Below, piece after piece: positions 11,546-24,715 of a stretch of DNA of 64,000 nt (position 1 is its first letter; each line of letters opens with the position of its first letter). Under the pieces are notes generated by a model that saw nothing but the letters and a program-made list of their open reading frames with translations, ran no database searches and was not told the origin of the DNA. A program made the translations under genes and the position numbers. Source of the stretch: Dryomyza anilis (taxonomy: Eukaryota; Arthropoda; Insecta; Diptera; Dryomyzidae); assembly GCA_951804985.1 (NCBI GenBank), contig OX638131.1, forward strand, positions 107,094,464-107,158,463, given 5' to 3'.

Positions 11546-14500
11546 TATATTTTATATTTTATATTTTATATTTTATATTTTATATTTTATATTTTATATT
11601 TTATATTTTATATTTTATATTTTATATTTTATATTTTATATATTATATTTTATATTTTATATTTTATATTTTATATTTTATATTTTATATTTTATATTTT
11701 ATATTTTATATTTTATATTTTATATTTTATATTTTATATTTTATATTTTATATTTTATATTTTATATTTTATATTTTATATTTTATATTTTATATTTTAT
11801 ATTTTATATTTTATATTTTATATTTTATATTTTATATTTTATATTTTATATTTTATATTTTATATTTTATATTTTATATTTTATATTTTATATTTTATAT
11901 TTTATATTTTATATTTTATATTTTATATTTTATATTTTATATTTTATATTTTATATTTTATATTTTATATTTTATATTTTATATTTTATATTTTATATTT
12001 TATATTTTATATTTTATATTTTATATTTTATATTTTATATTTTATATTTTATATTTTATATTTTATATTTTATATTTTATATTTTATATTTTATATTTTA
12101 TATTTTATATTTTATATTTTATATTTTATATTTTATATTTTATATTTTATATTTTATATTTTATATTTTATATTTTATATTTTATATTTTATATTTTATA
12201 TTTTATATTTTATATTTTATATTTTATATTTTATATTTTATATTTTATATTTTATATTTTATATTTTATATTTTATATTTTATATTTTATATTTTATATT
12301 TTATATTTTATATTTTATATTTTATATTTTATATTTTATATTTTATATTTTATATTTTATATTTTATATTTTATATTTTATATTTTATATTTTATATTTT
12401 ATATTTTATATTTTATATTTTATATTTTATATTTTATATTTTATATTTTATATTTTATATTTTATATTTTATATTTTATATTTTATATTTTATATTTTAT
12501 ATTTTATATTTTATATTTTATATTTTATATTTTATATTTTATATTTTATATTTTATATTTTATATTTTATATTTTATATTTTATATTTTATATTTTATAT
12601 TTTATATTTTATATTTTATATTTTATATTTTATATTTTATATTTTATATTTTATATTTTATATTTTATATTTTATATTTTATATTTTATATTTTATATTT
12701 TATATTTTATATTTTATATTTTATATTTTATATTTTATATTTTATATTTTATATTTTATATTTTATATTTTATATTTTATATTTTATATTTTATATTTTA
12801 TATTTTATATTTTATATTTTATATTTTATATTTTATATTTTATATTTTATATTTTATATTTTATATTTTATATTTTATATTTTATATTTTATATTTTATA
12901 TTTTATATTTTATATTTTATATTTTATATTTTATATTTTATATTTTATATTTTATATTTTATATTTTATATTTTATATTTTATATTTTATATTTTATATT
13001 TTATATTTTATATTTTATATTTTATATTTTATATTTTATATTTTATATTTTATATTTTATATTTTATATTTTATATTTTATATTTTATATTTTATATTTT
13101 ATATTTTATATTTTATATTTTATATTTTATATTTTATATTTTATATTTTATATTTTATATTTTATATTTTATATTTTATATTTTATATTTTATATTTTAT
13201 ATTTTATATTTTATATTTTATATTTTATATTTTATATTTTATATTTTATATTTTATATTTTATATTTTATATTTTATATTTTATATTTTATATTTTATAT
13301 TTTATATTTTATATTTTATATTTTATATTTTATATTTTATATTTTATATTTTATATTTTATATTTTATATTTTATATTTTATATTTTATATTTTATATTT
13401 TATATTTTATATTTTATATTTTATATTTTATATTTTATATTTTATATTTTATATTTTATATTTTATATTTTATATTTTATATTTTATATTTTATATTTTA
13501 TATTTTATATTTTATATTTTATATTTTATATTTTATATTTTATATTTTATATTTTATATTTTATATTTTATATTTTATATTTTATATTTTATATTTTATA
13601 TTTTATATTTTATATTTTATATTTTATATTTTATATTTTATATTTTATATTTTATATTTTATATTTTATATTTTATATTTTATATTTTATATTTTATATT
13701 TTATATTTTATATTTTATATTTTATATTTTATATTTTATATTTTATATTTTATATTTTATATTTTATATTTTATATTTTATATTTTATATTTTATATTTT
13801 ATATTTTATATTTTATATTTTATATTTTATATTTTATATTTTATATTTTATATTTTATATTTTATATTTTATATTTTATATTTTATATTTTATATTTTAT
13901 ATTTTATATTTTATATTTTATATTTTATATTTTATATTTTATATTTTATATTTTATATTTTATATTTTATATTTTATATTTTATATTTTATATTTTATAT
14001 TTTATATTTTATATTTTATATTTTATATTTTATATTTTATATTTTATATTTTATATTTTATATTTTATATTTTATATTTTATATTTTATATTTTATATTT
14101 TATATTTTATATTTTATATTTTATATTTTATATTTTATATTTTATATTTTATATTTTATATTTTATATTTTATATTTTATATTTTATATTTTATATTTTA
14201 TATTTTATATTTTATATTTTATATTTTATATTTTATATTTTATATTTTATATTTTATATTTTATATTTTATATTTTATATTTTATATTTTATATTTTATA
14301 TTTTATATTTTATATTTTATATTTTATATTTTATATTTTATATTTTATATTTTATATTTTATATTTTATATTTTATATTTTATATTTTATATTTTATATT
14401 TTATATTTTATATTTTATATTTTATATTTTATATTTTATATTTTATATTTTATATTTTATATTTTATATTTTATATTTTATATTTTATATTTTATATTTT

Positions 14501-15325
14501 ATATTTTATATTTTATATTTTATATTTTATATTTTATATTTTATATTTTATATTTTATATTTTATATTTTATATTTTATATTTTATATTTTATATTTTAT
14601 ATTTTATATTTTATATTTTATATTTTATATTTTATATTTTATATTTTATATTTTATATTTTATATTTTATATTTTATATTTTATATTTTATATTTTATAT
14701 TTTATATTTTATATTTTATATTTTATATTTTATATTTTATATTTTATATTTTATATTTTATATTTTATATTTTATATTTTATATTTTATATTTTATATTT
14801 TATATTTTATATTTTATATTTTATATTTTATATTTTATATTTTATATTTTATATTTTATATTTTATATTTTATATTTTATATTTTATATTTTATATTTTA
14901 TATTTTATATTTTATATTTTATATTTTATATTTTATATTTTATATTTTATATTTTATATTTTATATTTTATATTTTATATTTTATATTTTATATTTTATA
15001 TTTTATATTTTATATTTTATATTTTATATTTTATATTTTATATTTTATATTTTATATTTTATATTTTATATTTTATATTTTATATTTTATATTTTATATT
15101 TTATATTTTATATTTTATATTTTATATTTTATATTTTATATTTTATATTTTATATTTTATATTTTATATTTTATATTTTATATTTTATATTTTATATTTT
15201 ATATTTTATATTTTATATTTTATATTTTATATTTTATATTTTATATTTTATATTTTATATTTTATATTTTATATTTTATATTTTATATTTTATATTTTAT
15301 ATTTTATATTTTATATTTTATATAT
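11546..15325. repeat. Giant (ATATTTT)n array, about 540 copies
   Basis: About 3.8 kb of ATATTTT, near-perfect head to tail. Visible breaks are only at the left junction, near 11640 (TATATATTATATTTT) and at the right end (TATATATTATAC). The unit equals the neighbouring 10-mer shortened by three bases. It lacks G and C entirely. Length in this assembly may not be exact. Confidence 0.97.
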
Positions 15326-15966
15326 TATACTTTATGTATAATCAACATAGGCATCGTTAAATTCAGAAATATCAATTTTTATGGCTACTTTATAGATAAA
15401 TTTTTGCAAATTATGCCCTTAAGCGAGCCTCATCTTTATATTAAACACTAGTTTGGTGTAGCTTCTTTGTGAGCTGCCACTTACCGGAAGTATTTATATG
15501 TTTATCAGCATTTCACAGGTCTTTTCTGCTTCTCAGCACTTTAAGCAGACACCATACGCACCAAAGACAGTCATTTGGAAGATGATATTTGCTGATAAGA
15601 GTCTTTTTCCGTTGCGTAGGTGCTGCAGGTTAAATGTGTGGCGCTTAATTTTTATCAATACGAAACAGCGCCATTACATTGCATACCCTACGGCTGACAT
15701 GATTTTGAAGTTCTCTTGGTATTCGGCAAAAGTACTATGCGGTGCAATAACTAGCGCTATATAAAATGTTGTCAGTAATAGTAACATGTATGGAGCACTT
15801 ATAAAAAGTCCTTTCAAAATTATAGAACCAACAAAAATGTATATTGCTGTAAGCATTTTTTAACGAGATCATATGTTATAATTTTTAATCCGACATGTAA
15901 GATATACTTGTTAGATACTATATTTCGTATGATATTTCAATTATGATATTTCATCCGATTTAGATG
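15326..15966. other. Intronic sequence of higher complexity, unassigned
   Basis: Positions 15420-15850 are less AT-rich than their surroundings and hold an 88-codon plus-strand frame and a hydrophobic 60-codon minus-strand frame (motif LLLLTTFYIALVIAPHSTF). Neither has splice signals or motifs I can assign. It may be a transposon or pseudogene remnant. Confidence 0.35.
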
Positions 15967-16018
15967 ATATTGTCACTGCCAGGCCAAAGGGGCGAATGTG
16001 CATTTTTAAAAATGTCAA
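15967..16018 (+). mobile_element. Terminal relic of the ATATCGTCAC foldback family
   Basis: ATATTGTCACTGCCAGGCC followed by AAAGGGGCGAATGTGCATTT matches the left terminus of the elements at 43969, 47648 and 49723 with a few changes. Diverged interior-like sequence of the same family reappears at about 17440-17650 (TACTGAATTATAAATACAT, AAAGTACCTATCGATTGCC), so the copy is probably interrupted or rearranged. Confidence 0.65.
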
Positions 16019-17439
16019 ATTTTACATGCTGCAAAAAAAAGGGCTCTCCCAAACATAATTTTGCTGGCATTTACATGTATGTTTGGAATTTTATGTAAAC
16101 ATAATATATAATTGACTGATAAATCATTTGTAAACAGGTTTGCATTGAGACTTGAACCGTGTTGTAATGAGCTCTGACTTACATTATAATATCCCGGAAA
16201 CATTTTAATGTTACCCCTTAAAATGGAGTATGTTCAAATGGGAACATAATAATTACTACATCTAAATAAAATAAATATTTGAACCGAAACATAAATATGT
16301 TCAAAATTAAACACGATTTGGAACGACCTGAATATAAATATGTTTCCAGTAAAGCATATCAGTTGTTTCAGTTCAAAAAGTAGTATGTTTGCATACTTAG
16401 AAACATATTTAAATATTTTTGGAAAGAAATCCTGAAAATAAAATAAAAATAAAATGTGGTTTTTTTTATTAATTTTTATTAAAAATCTTTAAACATGCAC
16501 AGTGGGAATTTATAATAATTGAATTCATATATAAATTTTTTAAATGCATAAATAATTAATTCGTTTGAAACTGCAAGTACAAGTGACAGCATCAATGAAT
16601 GCACAATTGCACCAGCAGACGCTAAACCAGACGATCCAGGCTCGCTTTATATTTGGAACAGTTCCAGTTGATCTCAGTACAGCACATAGGGTAGGCAAGG
16701 AATTGACGGAGGCTTTTGTAAAAAAACATGCCAAATTCTGTTTGAAAATCGAAACACAGATTTTTATTTGTGGTTTTTTCACATTAGTTTCAGAAATTAT
16801 ATACTGCACTATATTATACTGTGTTACTATTTGTTACTTTTTGTAACACATTTATATATTTATTTAATTTACAAATAACAAAATTATTACTGACGCGAAC
16901 ACGTTTTCTCAACGATAAACTGAAAATGGCGACGTACGCAGAAAATGCCGATCACCGAGTACAAACTTCGTATACAAGAAGAATGTTGCAAGAATACAAT
17001 TATTTAAATCCAATTTCTCTTTTGTTTGTTTTTAAACATCAATATGGCGTTATGTAGAAAATGCTGCACAACGTTGCCAACTTCGTCAGTCGATAAATTA
17101 TCGAATTAAGACGAGTGTGGCGAACATACGTTGTAACCAAGTAAATTACCAAGAAACATTTTATTCAAATGCATTTAAAATTTTATGTTGGTATTGTAAC
17201 ATATTTATGGTAAATTTTACAGATTCTGCTGGACAATATAAAAATATTAACACGTGAAAAAAAAAAATTAAATTCGATTATAATTTAATTACACTTCATT
17301 CCTAATACATGTATGGTAATTTCGCGTTACTTGTTAATTACATTCAAACATATTCAAACAAATCTTTTCTATCCTTGTAATTTTTGAAGTGCTGTAAAAT
17401 TATGTCAAACTTATATTTTTGCGTATTATTTTTGTTCAT
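16019..17439. other. Intronic sequence with a GC-richer 170-bp island at 16565-16735
   Basis: The AT-rich part at 16030-16430 repeats words such as AAACATATTT. The island 16565-16735 is open in frame (QQTLNQTIQARFIFGTVPVD, STAHRVGKELTEAFVKKHA) but has no convincing start or splice context. I do not recognise the peptide. It could be a gene fragment or transposon remnant. Confidence 0.35.
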
Positions 17440-18126
17440 TAATCAATTATAATAAAGTATATAAAAAATCTTTTGATTTGGACATTTTACTGAATTATAA
17501 ATACATATATATTCTGATAAAATGGCTAATATTTTAGTATTTTGTGTACAAATTTTTAAGCGTTCAAGATGCCTGGTTTTAAAGTACCTATCGATTGCCA
17601 TTAATTATTTTCGAAAAAAAAATTTCAAGATTTTCAATTTTTCGAAGATTTTAAAAAATGTATGCTAATTTATGCTAAGAAGAAACAATTAATATATTTA
17701 CATTACTATATGATCTTGTAACAAACAAGAGTTATGAGAACAAAAAAAAAAAAAAAGAGTGGGGAGTTAAGTCACATGGCGCAGTTTGCCAAACGTTCGT
17801 AAATCGGATAAATTTCAGTATTTTTGGAACCACTCAACCGATTTTAAAAATTTAAAAAGTGTTGTACAGAGAGAACTTGAGAAAAGTTAAGTTTTAAAAT
17901 TTGAGTTTTATATTTAAACTAGTTGGACCCGTACACGACTCGTGCAAAGATTTTGTGAATGCAATGTTATGGAGCAATTTTATTAATGTAAATAACATTT
18001 TTATTATTAATTTAAGGGACTCGTTCTTCGCTATGGACGTTTTTTTATTGGTTCTATAATTGTAGTAACCAAACCCAAACTAATTCTCCGCTCAAACAAC
18101 TTTTCTCATATACAATTCTTTCTCAG
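17440..18126. other. Diverged foldback interior and dispersed-repeat sequence
   Basis: 17440-17650 resembles the interior of the 43969 element. 17755-18120 includes GTTGGACCCGTACACGACTC at about 17921, a word type often seen in dispersed insect repeats. No exon is present. Confidence 0.4.
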
Positions 18127-18672
18127 ACTGTGCTTCCCCGTAGAATTCTTCCCAGTAGAATTCTTCCCCATAGAGCTTTTCCCAGTAGAAGTTTTATTAT
18201 GGTTAGTTTTAGTGAGGTGAGTTTTAGTGTGGTGAGTTTTAGAGTGGTGAATTTTAGTGTGGTGAGTTTAAGTGTAGTGAATTTTATTGTTGTGTGTTTT
18301 AGTGTGTTCAATTTAAGTGTGGTGAATTTTAGTGTGGTCAGTTTAAGTGGGTGAATTTGAGTGTGGTGAGTTTTATTGTGGTGAATTTTAGTGTGGTGAA
18401 TTTTAGTGTGGTGAATTTTAGTGTGGTGAATTTTAGTGTGGTGAATTTTACTGTGGTGAATTTTGGTGTGGTGAGTTTTAATGTGGTGAGTATTAGTGTG
18501 GTGACTTTTAGTGTGGTGATTTTAGTGTGGTGAGTTTAAGTGTGGTGAATTTGAGTGTGGTGAATTTTAGTGTGGTGAATTTGAGTGTGCTGAATTTTAG
18601 TATGGTGAGTTTTAGTGTGGTGAATTTTAGTGTGATGAGTTTTAGTGCGGTGAATTTTAGTGTGGTTGATTT
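18127..18672. repeat. 15-bp G/T-rich satellite (TGTGGTGAATTTTAG), about 32 copies
   Basis: After a short unrelated repeat (GTAGAATTCTTCCC, 18137-18180), about 32 units of TGTGGTGAATTTTAG run from 18196 to 18672 with G/A and C/G changes. Because 15 is a multiple of three, the frames stay open (VVNFS repeats) and are not genes. A detached four-unit cluster lies at 22195-22262. Confidence 0.92.
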
Positions 18673-18880
18673 TGTTTTTGTTTTCTATCATTTTTTTATT
18701 TTTCTGATGTTTTTGAGATATTGCTTAAGTTTTGTGCTTTTACTTTTTTTTTGTGTTTGATTTTTGCTTTTGCTTTTGATTTTGTGTTTTTGTTTTTAAT
18801 TTTTTTTTTGTTGTATTTGAGTTTTTTGTTTCATGTTCGTAGCTGGTGAAAGTGCTGAGTTATATCGTTTGAGTGTGGTG
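18673..18880. repeat. T-rich low-complexity stretch
   Basis: Runs of T broken by single G (TTTTGTTTTTG). It is similar in composition to 33661-34807. Confidence 0.7.
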
Positions 18881-19007
18881 AAAGTTAAGGTTGTATGGGA
18901 GGAGCCACGCCCCTTTGTCCAATCTCGCCCATATATAGCCTATGACACCCTCCGGACTCTATAGTATTTCAGTTAAATCGGTTAAGCGGTTTAGTCGTGA
19001 TGCTGGA

Positions 19008-19039
<32 letters not shown>

Positions 19040-19200
19040 ACCGACAGACGGACCAAGAGTTTTATATATATAGATATATGTTATGGAGATAAAAATCAGT
19101 TAAGTTGAGATTTTTTCAAGTATACTTTTCCATACCGGCCACGCCTCGTAATGGATGTTACAATATATGCACAAACTTAATACACACTGTACCTCATATT
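18881..19200 (+). mobile_element. Tail of a dispersed non-coding repeat with (ACAG)n
   Basis: GGAGCCACGCCCCTTTGTCC, TTAAATCGGTTAAGCGGTTT and an (ACAG)n run at 19012-19050 are followed by TATACTTTTCCATACCGGCC and ATATGCACAAACTTAATAC. The last part also occurs at 46205-46250 and, inverted, at 48659-48790. It is an interspersed repeat of unknown class. Confidence 0.55.
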
Positions 19201-20846
19201 TGTAAGTTAAAAAAAAGTCAAAACTTCACTTAATACATATTTTTAATTTTTTTGTTCACATTTCCAATTTTTTTAGTTCACTTTGAGACACTACCATTCA
19301 AAAATGAGACAGATGATGAACTTTTTTTTTTTTTTAGACATTTTGGAGTTGTTTGTGCTTTCATTTCACCGTTACATGTGTTTGAGTATAATTAAATTTA
19401 GGTTTTTCATTTATATAGAATCTTATTTGTTACCCTTTTATATAAATTAAAATCCCAAAAATTGCCACATGTTGTATAAGTTTCTTTCGTTCTATAAATT
19501 CTATTAATATAACACATTAATGTTTTTTTTTTTGTTTACAAATATTAATTAAAATTAATTAATTTGCGCGACAAACAGACAATTTACAGTTTTTTTTAAT
19601 GATTTTATAGGTGGCGGTTCAAACTGTGCGCTTTTGGTTGTTTAATAAAAGCTTTTAATGAAAAAGCAGCTGCCTTTGTAGAGGTTTTTCACGTTGCAAA
19701 AATGCTACTTTTTTAAATTAACATAAAGCGCGCTAAATAAATTGTAAAATAATATAATCATTTACAAAGCAGATTAAATTGTATGGATGTTGTTTAATTT
19801 TTAATTTCATTTTATCTCTATCTTTATTTTAATTTTAAACTTTTTTGGGTTTTCTTTGGTTTTCTTTTTTTTTTTTTATTTTATTTACACAATTAAATGC
19901 CTTTGAGCTGCTATTTTAGCAAATTAATTTTTTTTTGATTTTTATTTTTGATGCTTTTTAGGCGTCTCATTTTGTTCTTTTAATGTTGTTGCCAATTTAG
20001 CATTTGTGCGTTATTTAACGAAGTGCTTAGTTTTTAGCGCGGTGCTTAATATGCGCTGTATTTTCGTACTTTTAGTGCGTGCTCTACTTTATTGCAGTAT
20101 CGCAATAAAGTTTATTGAACCTTTAATGCCTTAATGTGTAATCACGCAATTTAGGAGACATCATTAAATAAACAAATAAACCAAAAAAAATCATTAAATT
20201 AAAAGACCAAATGGCGTGGAAGAGACTGACAGAAATTATGTTTGTTCATAAAATTAAATAAATATATAAAACATCTAAAGATGATTTTTTTGCAAAAATA
20301 GTAAATTTAAAAGTAAAAAAAAAAATGCCGAAATAATTTACAATTGTCACATTTTTCACTGCATTTTTAAATGAAATCAAAATAGATCGAACAGCAATCA
20401 AAATGTTCGTTATTTTTGCAGTTGTCGCAAACTTGCAGTTTTTTTATTAATTTCTTATTACAATATTTACTAAATCCTTAAAAAAAGAAAACATGGTAGC
20501 GCAGCAACAACATTTCACTGCAATATATATGTTTTCTCGATAAAGAAAATTGCTAAATAAAAATAAAACCATACGAAAAATCTACACATGAATTCATAAA
20601 AATGCAGACACTCAATTTAAGCGCTACAGAGCTCAGAATACTAACAACAAAACACACATATAATGCATTTAAGACACACCCAACGGGAAAAAGCGCTTTA
20701 AAAGTCCTTTCCGAACGCCTAATGCTGAGCACATATTATTTTGCGCCTTCACTTATTTTTTGTACTAAATTTCTGATATTTTCAATTACACTGCACAACA
20801 AAAAAGCAATCTAAGTACGATTTTCCAATGGACCTCTAGATTATAT
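19201..20846. other. Intronic AT-rich sequence, nothing recognised
   Basis: Poly-T and poly-A tracts and ordinary intronic sequence. 19970-20150 is slightly more complex. No coding, RNA or repeat structure could be supported. Confidence 0.5.
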
Positions 20847-21750
20847 TCACTACCTCATACTCAGCTTTTTCCGATTGCCTCAAGTTTTTGATTTATTACA
20901 TAAAACAAATATATGACACTACTCGTGTTTTTCTACCTTTTCTGGTCTTTAACTTTTAACAGATTAGAGTTTTCGATCACATTTCTTTTATATTCCATTG
21001 AGAATACTTCAGCTAATATTTTGAAATAAACCACATAATATTCGGATTGGTCTGACCTAAGTTATGACCAGTCAAACGCAAAAAATATTAATTTGAAGGT
21101 GTACCTATTATTTGTTGCATAACATCTATGATTTTCATAATTAAATAAAAGTATATATCTTATATCAGACTTGATCTATAAATCTATGCTTCCTCTTACT
21201 TTGTTTTTGCAAATCACTTATTAAATCCTGAGCCTAAAGTGAAATTCACAAATTTGATTCAAAAATGTACCTTTTTTTTGTTATTTTTAAAAGTATGAAA
21301 TTTCATTTGACTCTATTGTGGGATAAAAAAAATAACTGAACGAAGACGAGAATTTGTATTTAATCTGAAGACTTATAAAGTGATATGTAAAAACAAAGTA
21401 AGAGCAAGCATAGTTTTATATATCAAGTCTGATATAAGATATATACTTTTATTTAATTATGGAAATCGTTGATGTTATGTAATAAATAATAGGTACATCT
21501 TAAAATTAATATTTTTATGCGTTTGACTGGTCATAACTTTGATCAGATCAATCCGAAATTCATCTGGTTTAATTCAAAATATTAGCTGAAGTATTTTCAA
21601 TTGGAATACAAGAGAAATCACTGAAAAACTTGAATATTTAAACAGTAAAGACTAAGATATGTAGAAAAATATGAGAATTGTCATACATTTGTATTACATA
21701 ATAGCGCAAAAAGTGGGGGCAATCTAAAAAAACTGAGTATTAGGTCGTGA
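20847..21750. mobile_element. Large foldback element with arms of about 390-415 bp
   Basis: The left half (20847 to about 21235) and the right half (about 21360 to 21750) are imperfect reverse complements over almost their whole length. Matching pairs include CATACTCAG with CTGAGTATTAG, AGTATATATCTTATATCAGA with TCTGATATAAGATATATACT, and GACCAGTCAAACGCA with TGCGTTTGACTGGTC. A spacer of about 125 bp separates them. The outer ends read TCAC(T/G)ACCT(C/A)ATACTCAG. No coding capacity and no clear target duplication are seen. It is a non-autonomous inverted-repeat transposon or the fossil of an inverted duplication. I cannot name its family. Confidence 0.8.
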
Positions 21751-22479
21751 TTCGAAACTTGGAGTCCAACGAAAAATCATACTAAAATCGTGTATAAATA
21801 CAAAAGACCTCAATAAGCATTTAACTCCGGACCGCTGGGCATCACTCACACACACACCAATGCAGATAATGCCACTGCATTTGATTGCCATATAGTTGCA
21901 TTGGCAACGAATTTGTCTGCGACACGTTTTAGCAGCAACAGTCATTCGTATAACTAAGCAAAACAACAACAAAAAATAGGAAATAAAAGAAAATAATAAT
22001 AAAACTACCATCCACAATCATTGAAATAAATAACAATATAATCGATTTGTGCTGCTATTTTGCAACAGCTATTGCAAATTGCATGAACATTTCAAGTGAT
22101 ACATGGCAGAACAGTAGACGTGTTTGGATAGTTGGTTAATAATAAAAATGTTTAGTAAATAACTAAATTGCTTAAATAGCAAAATAAAAAAGAGGGTTTT
22201 AGTTTAGTGTGGTGGGTATTAGTGTGGTGAGTTTTAGTGTGATGAATTTTTGTGTGGTAATATTTTGGCTTAACTAAATTTTGTCTGTAATGCAGTGTTC
22301 GACTTTTCAATTTAGGAAATTTTCGAGCAGACTAAATTGAACTAAATTGAAAGACAGCAAACAGACATACATATCATAATCGATTGATTATGGACTATTC
22401 AAATGACGGGTTACCGAATGGAGATCGAATAAAAATCGCTCATAGTAGTTTAGTTTTTCTGAAAATTTTTATTTTTAAT
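21751..22479. other. Intronic sequence with a small 15-mer cluster
   Basis: 21751-22190 is ordinary intron of moderate complexity. 22195-22262 holds four units of the G/T-rich 15-mer (GTGTGGTGAGTTTTA) otherwise confined to 18196-18672. Nothing else is recognised. Confidence 0.5.
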
Positions 22480-23760
22480 TAAACTAAAATTAAAAATTGA
22501 AAATTTACTCAAAATTGAAAATTTTACTCAATATGGAAATTTTTACTCAAAATTGAAAATTTTACTAAAATTGAAAATTTTACTAAAATTGAAAATTTTA
22601 CTCAAAATTGAAACTTTTATTCAAAATTGAAAATTTTACTCAAAATTGAAAATTATACTCAAAATTGAAAATGTTACTCAAAAATGAAAATTTTTCTCAA
22701 AATTGAAAATTTTACTCAAAATTGTAAATTTTATTCAAAACTGAAAATTTTACTCAAAATTGAAAATTTTATTGAAAACTGAAAATTTTACTCAAAATTG
22801 AAAATTTTACCCAAAATTGAAAATTTTACTCAAAATTGAAAATTTTACTCAAAATTGTATATTTTATTCAAAACTGAAAATTTTACTCAAAATTGAAAAT
22901 TTTACTCAAAATTGAAAAATTTGAAAATTTTACTCAAAATTGAAACTTTTATTCAAAATTGAAAATTTTACTCAAAATTGAAAATTATACTCAAAATTGA
23001 AAATGTTACTCAAAAATGAAAATTTTACTCAAAATTGAAAATTTTACTCAAAATTGTAAATTTTATTCAAAACTGAAAATTTTACTCAAAATTGAAAATT
23101 TTATTGAAAACTGAAAATTTTCCTCAAAATTGAAAATTTTACTCAAAATTGAAAAATTTGAAAATTTTACTCAAAATTGAATATTTTACTCAAAATTGAA
23201 AATTTTACTCAAAATTGAAAATTTTACTCAAAATTGAAAATTTTACTCAAAATTGTATATTTTATTCAAAACTGAAAATTTTACTCAAAATTGAATATTT
23301 TACTCAAAATTGAAAATTTTACTCATAATTGAAAATTTTACTCAAAATTGAAAATTTTACTCAAAATTGAAAATTTTACTCAAAATTGAAAATTTTACTA
23401 AAATTTTAACTAAAAATTGAAAATTTTACTAAAATTGAAAATTTACTAAAAATTGAAAATTTACTAATATTGAAAATTTTACTCAAAATTGAAAAAATAC
23501 TCAAAATTAAAAATTTACTCATTATTCAAATTTTTATTCAAAATTGAAATTTTTACACATATTTTAAAATTCAAATTATGAGTAAAAATTTTAAAAATAA
23601 ATATTTTACTCATAATTGAAAATTTTACACAATTTCAAAATTGATTTTTTTTTTCAGAATAAAAATTTTTACAAAAAATTTAAATATTTACTCAAAATTT
23701 AAATTTGTATCAAAATCAAAATTTTAATTTTAAATGAAATGTTTGTTTCAATGTTGAATT
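22480..23760. repeat. Second 19-bp satellite (CTCAAAATTGAAAATTTTA), about 56 copies
   Basis: Head-to-tail 19-bp units, regular from 22490 to 23400 and degenerate to 23760. A diagnostic string (AAACTTTTATTCAAAATTG) at 22611 recurs at 22943 together with its neighbours, which gives a 332-bp higher-order duplication. The unit has the same length and A/T block layout as the 2.6-kb satellite monomer but a different sequence. Confidence 0.92.
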
Positions 23761-24715
23761 TTGACTATAAATTGAATATTTACGTAGCACATTCTGACAA
23801 ATTGCGTTGAAATACGCGTTGCTCATACGTCATGCCAACCGAAACCAAGGCGACTTACTGACTAGTCTCCATGTTCAAAAGTCATACTGAAGGACAGACA
23901 GACACATATTACACACACTCACCGACAATGTAATGCAAATGTATGCAAAGCACCGTTGCTGCTAAATAAAAAGGCACCTCCGCTCTAATGCTGCCACATC
24001 TCAGCAAAAAAAAAAATACACCTGCTTCAAAATTTATTCATCCTGTTTTCACTTTTTTTTTTTGCAAATTTTTATGTCCAACGTTTTTATTTCTTTTTTT
24101 TCTGTTTTTTGCTTTGTCATCTATATTACTTTAAACAGTTATTGTCGTTGTTTTTTTTTTACACAAACCTGTGATATGCATTCTTTCGTTCTCCCGTCCG
24201 TTCATATCATGCATTTGCTACTTTACAAAGTAATTTATGAATAATTAAAAAATACGACTTCTTTGACGTGCTTTGGGCGATGGCCTTACATGTCACGTCA
24301 CTCATTTTGTATATTTGTCTGACACGTTAATGAACTTGAAATTCACAACATAACTAATTAAATGTTAGTCATACGTCATGCATCACCCCTACTAGGTCTA
24401 TGTGTGCTTGCCTGAGTGGCATACGTATGGTCGTGATGTGTTATAAATTTTGAGTTGATATTTACCAAAATGCGCAGCAAAGATAAATAGATTTTAATCA
24501 GCTAAACATTTAAATAAACAAAAAACTAAAGCATCAACAAATATTAAATTTCTAAATAAATATTGTAAAATTGAATAAATATTTTAATAATTAACATTTT
24601 TAATTAAATGAGCAAAATTTCAATTGAATAGAATATTTAATCACTATTAATACAAAATTTGATAAATAATTGACCTATTCATCCAGACAAAATTCAATTT
24701 ACAATTTTACTATAA
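23761..24715. other. Intronic stretch with a more complex island
   Basis: 23790-24010 and 24250-24440 are less AT-rich than most of the intron and include TGACGTG and TGTCACGTCACTCA words. No exon or RNA gene is supported. The remainder is AT-rich. Confidence 0.45.

Noticed and set aside
15674..15856. Hydrophobic minus-strand frame as a chemoreceptor exon
   Set aside because: It is hydrophobic but has no splice-consistent boundaries and no chemoreceptor motif that I could recognise.
18123..18760. Repeated VVNFS open frames
   Set aside because: Product of the 15-bp TGTGGTGAATTTTAG satellite.
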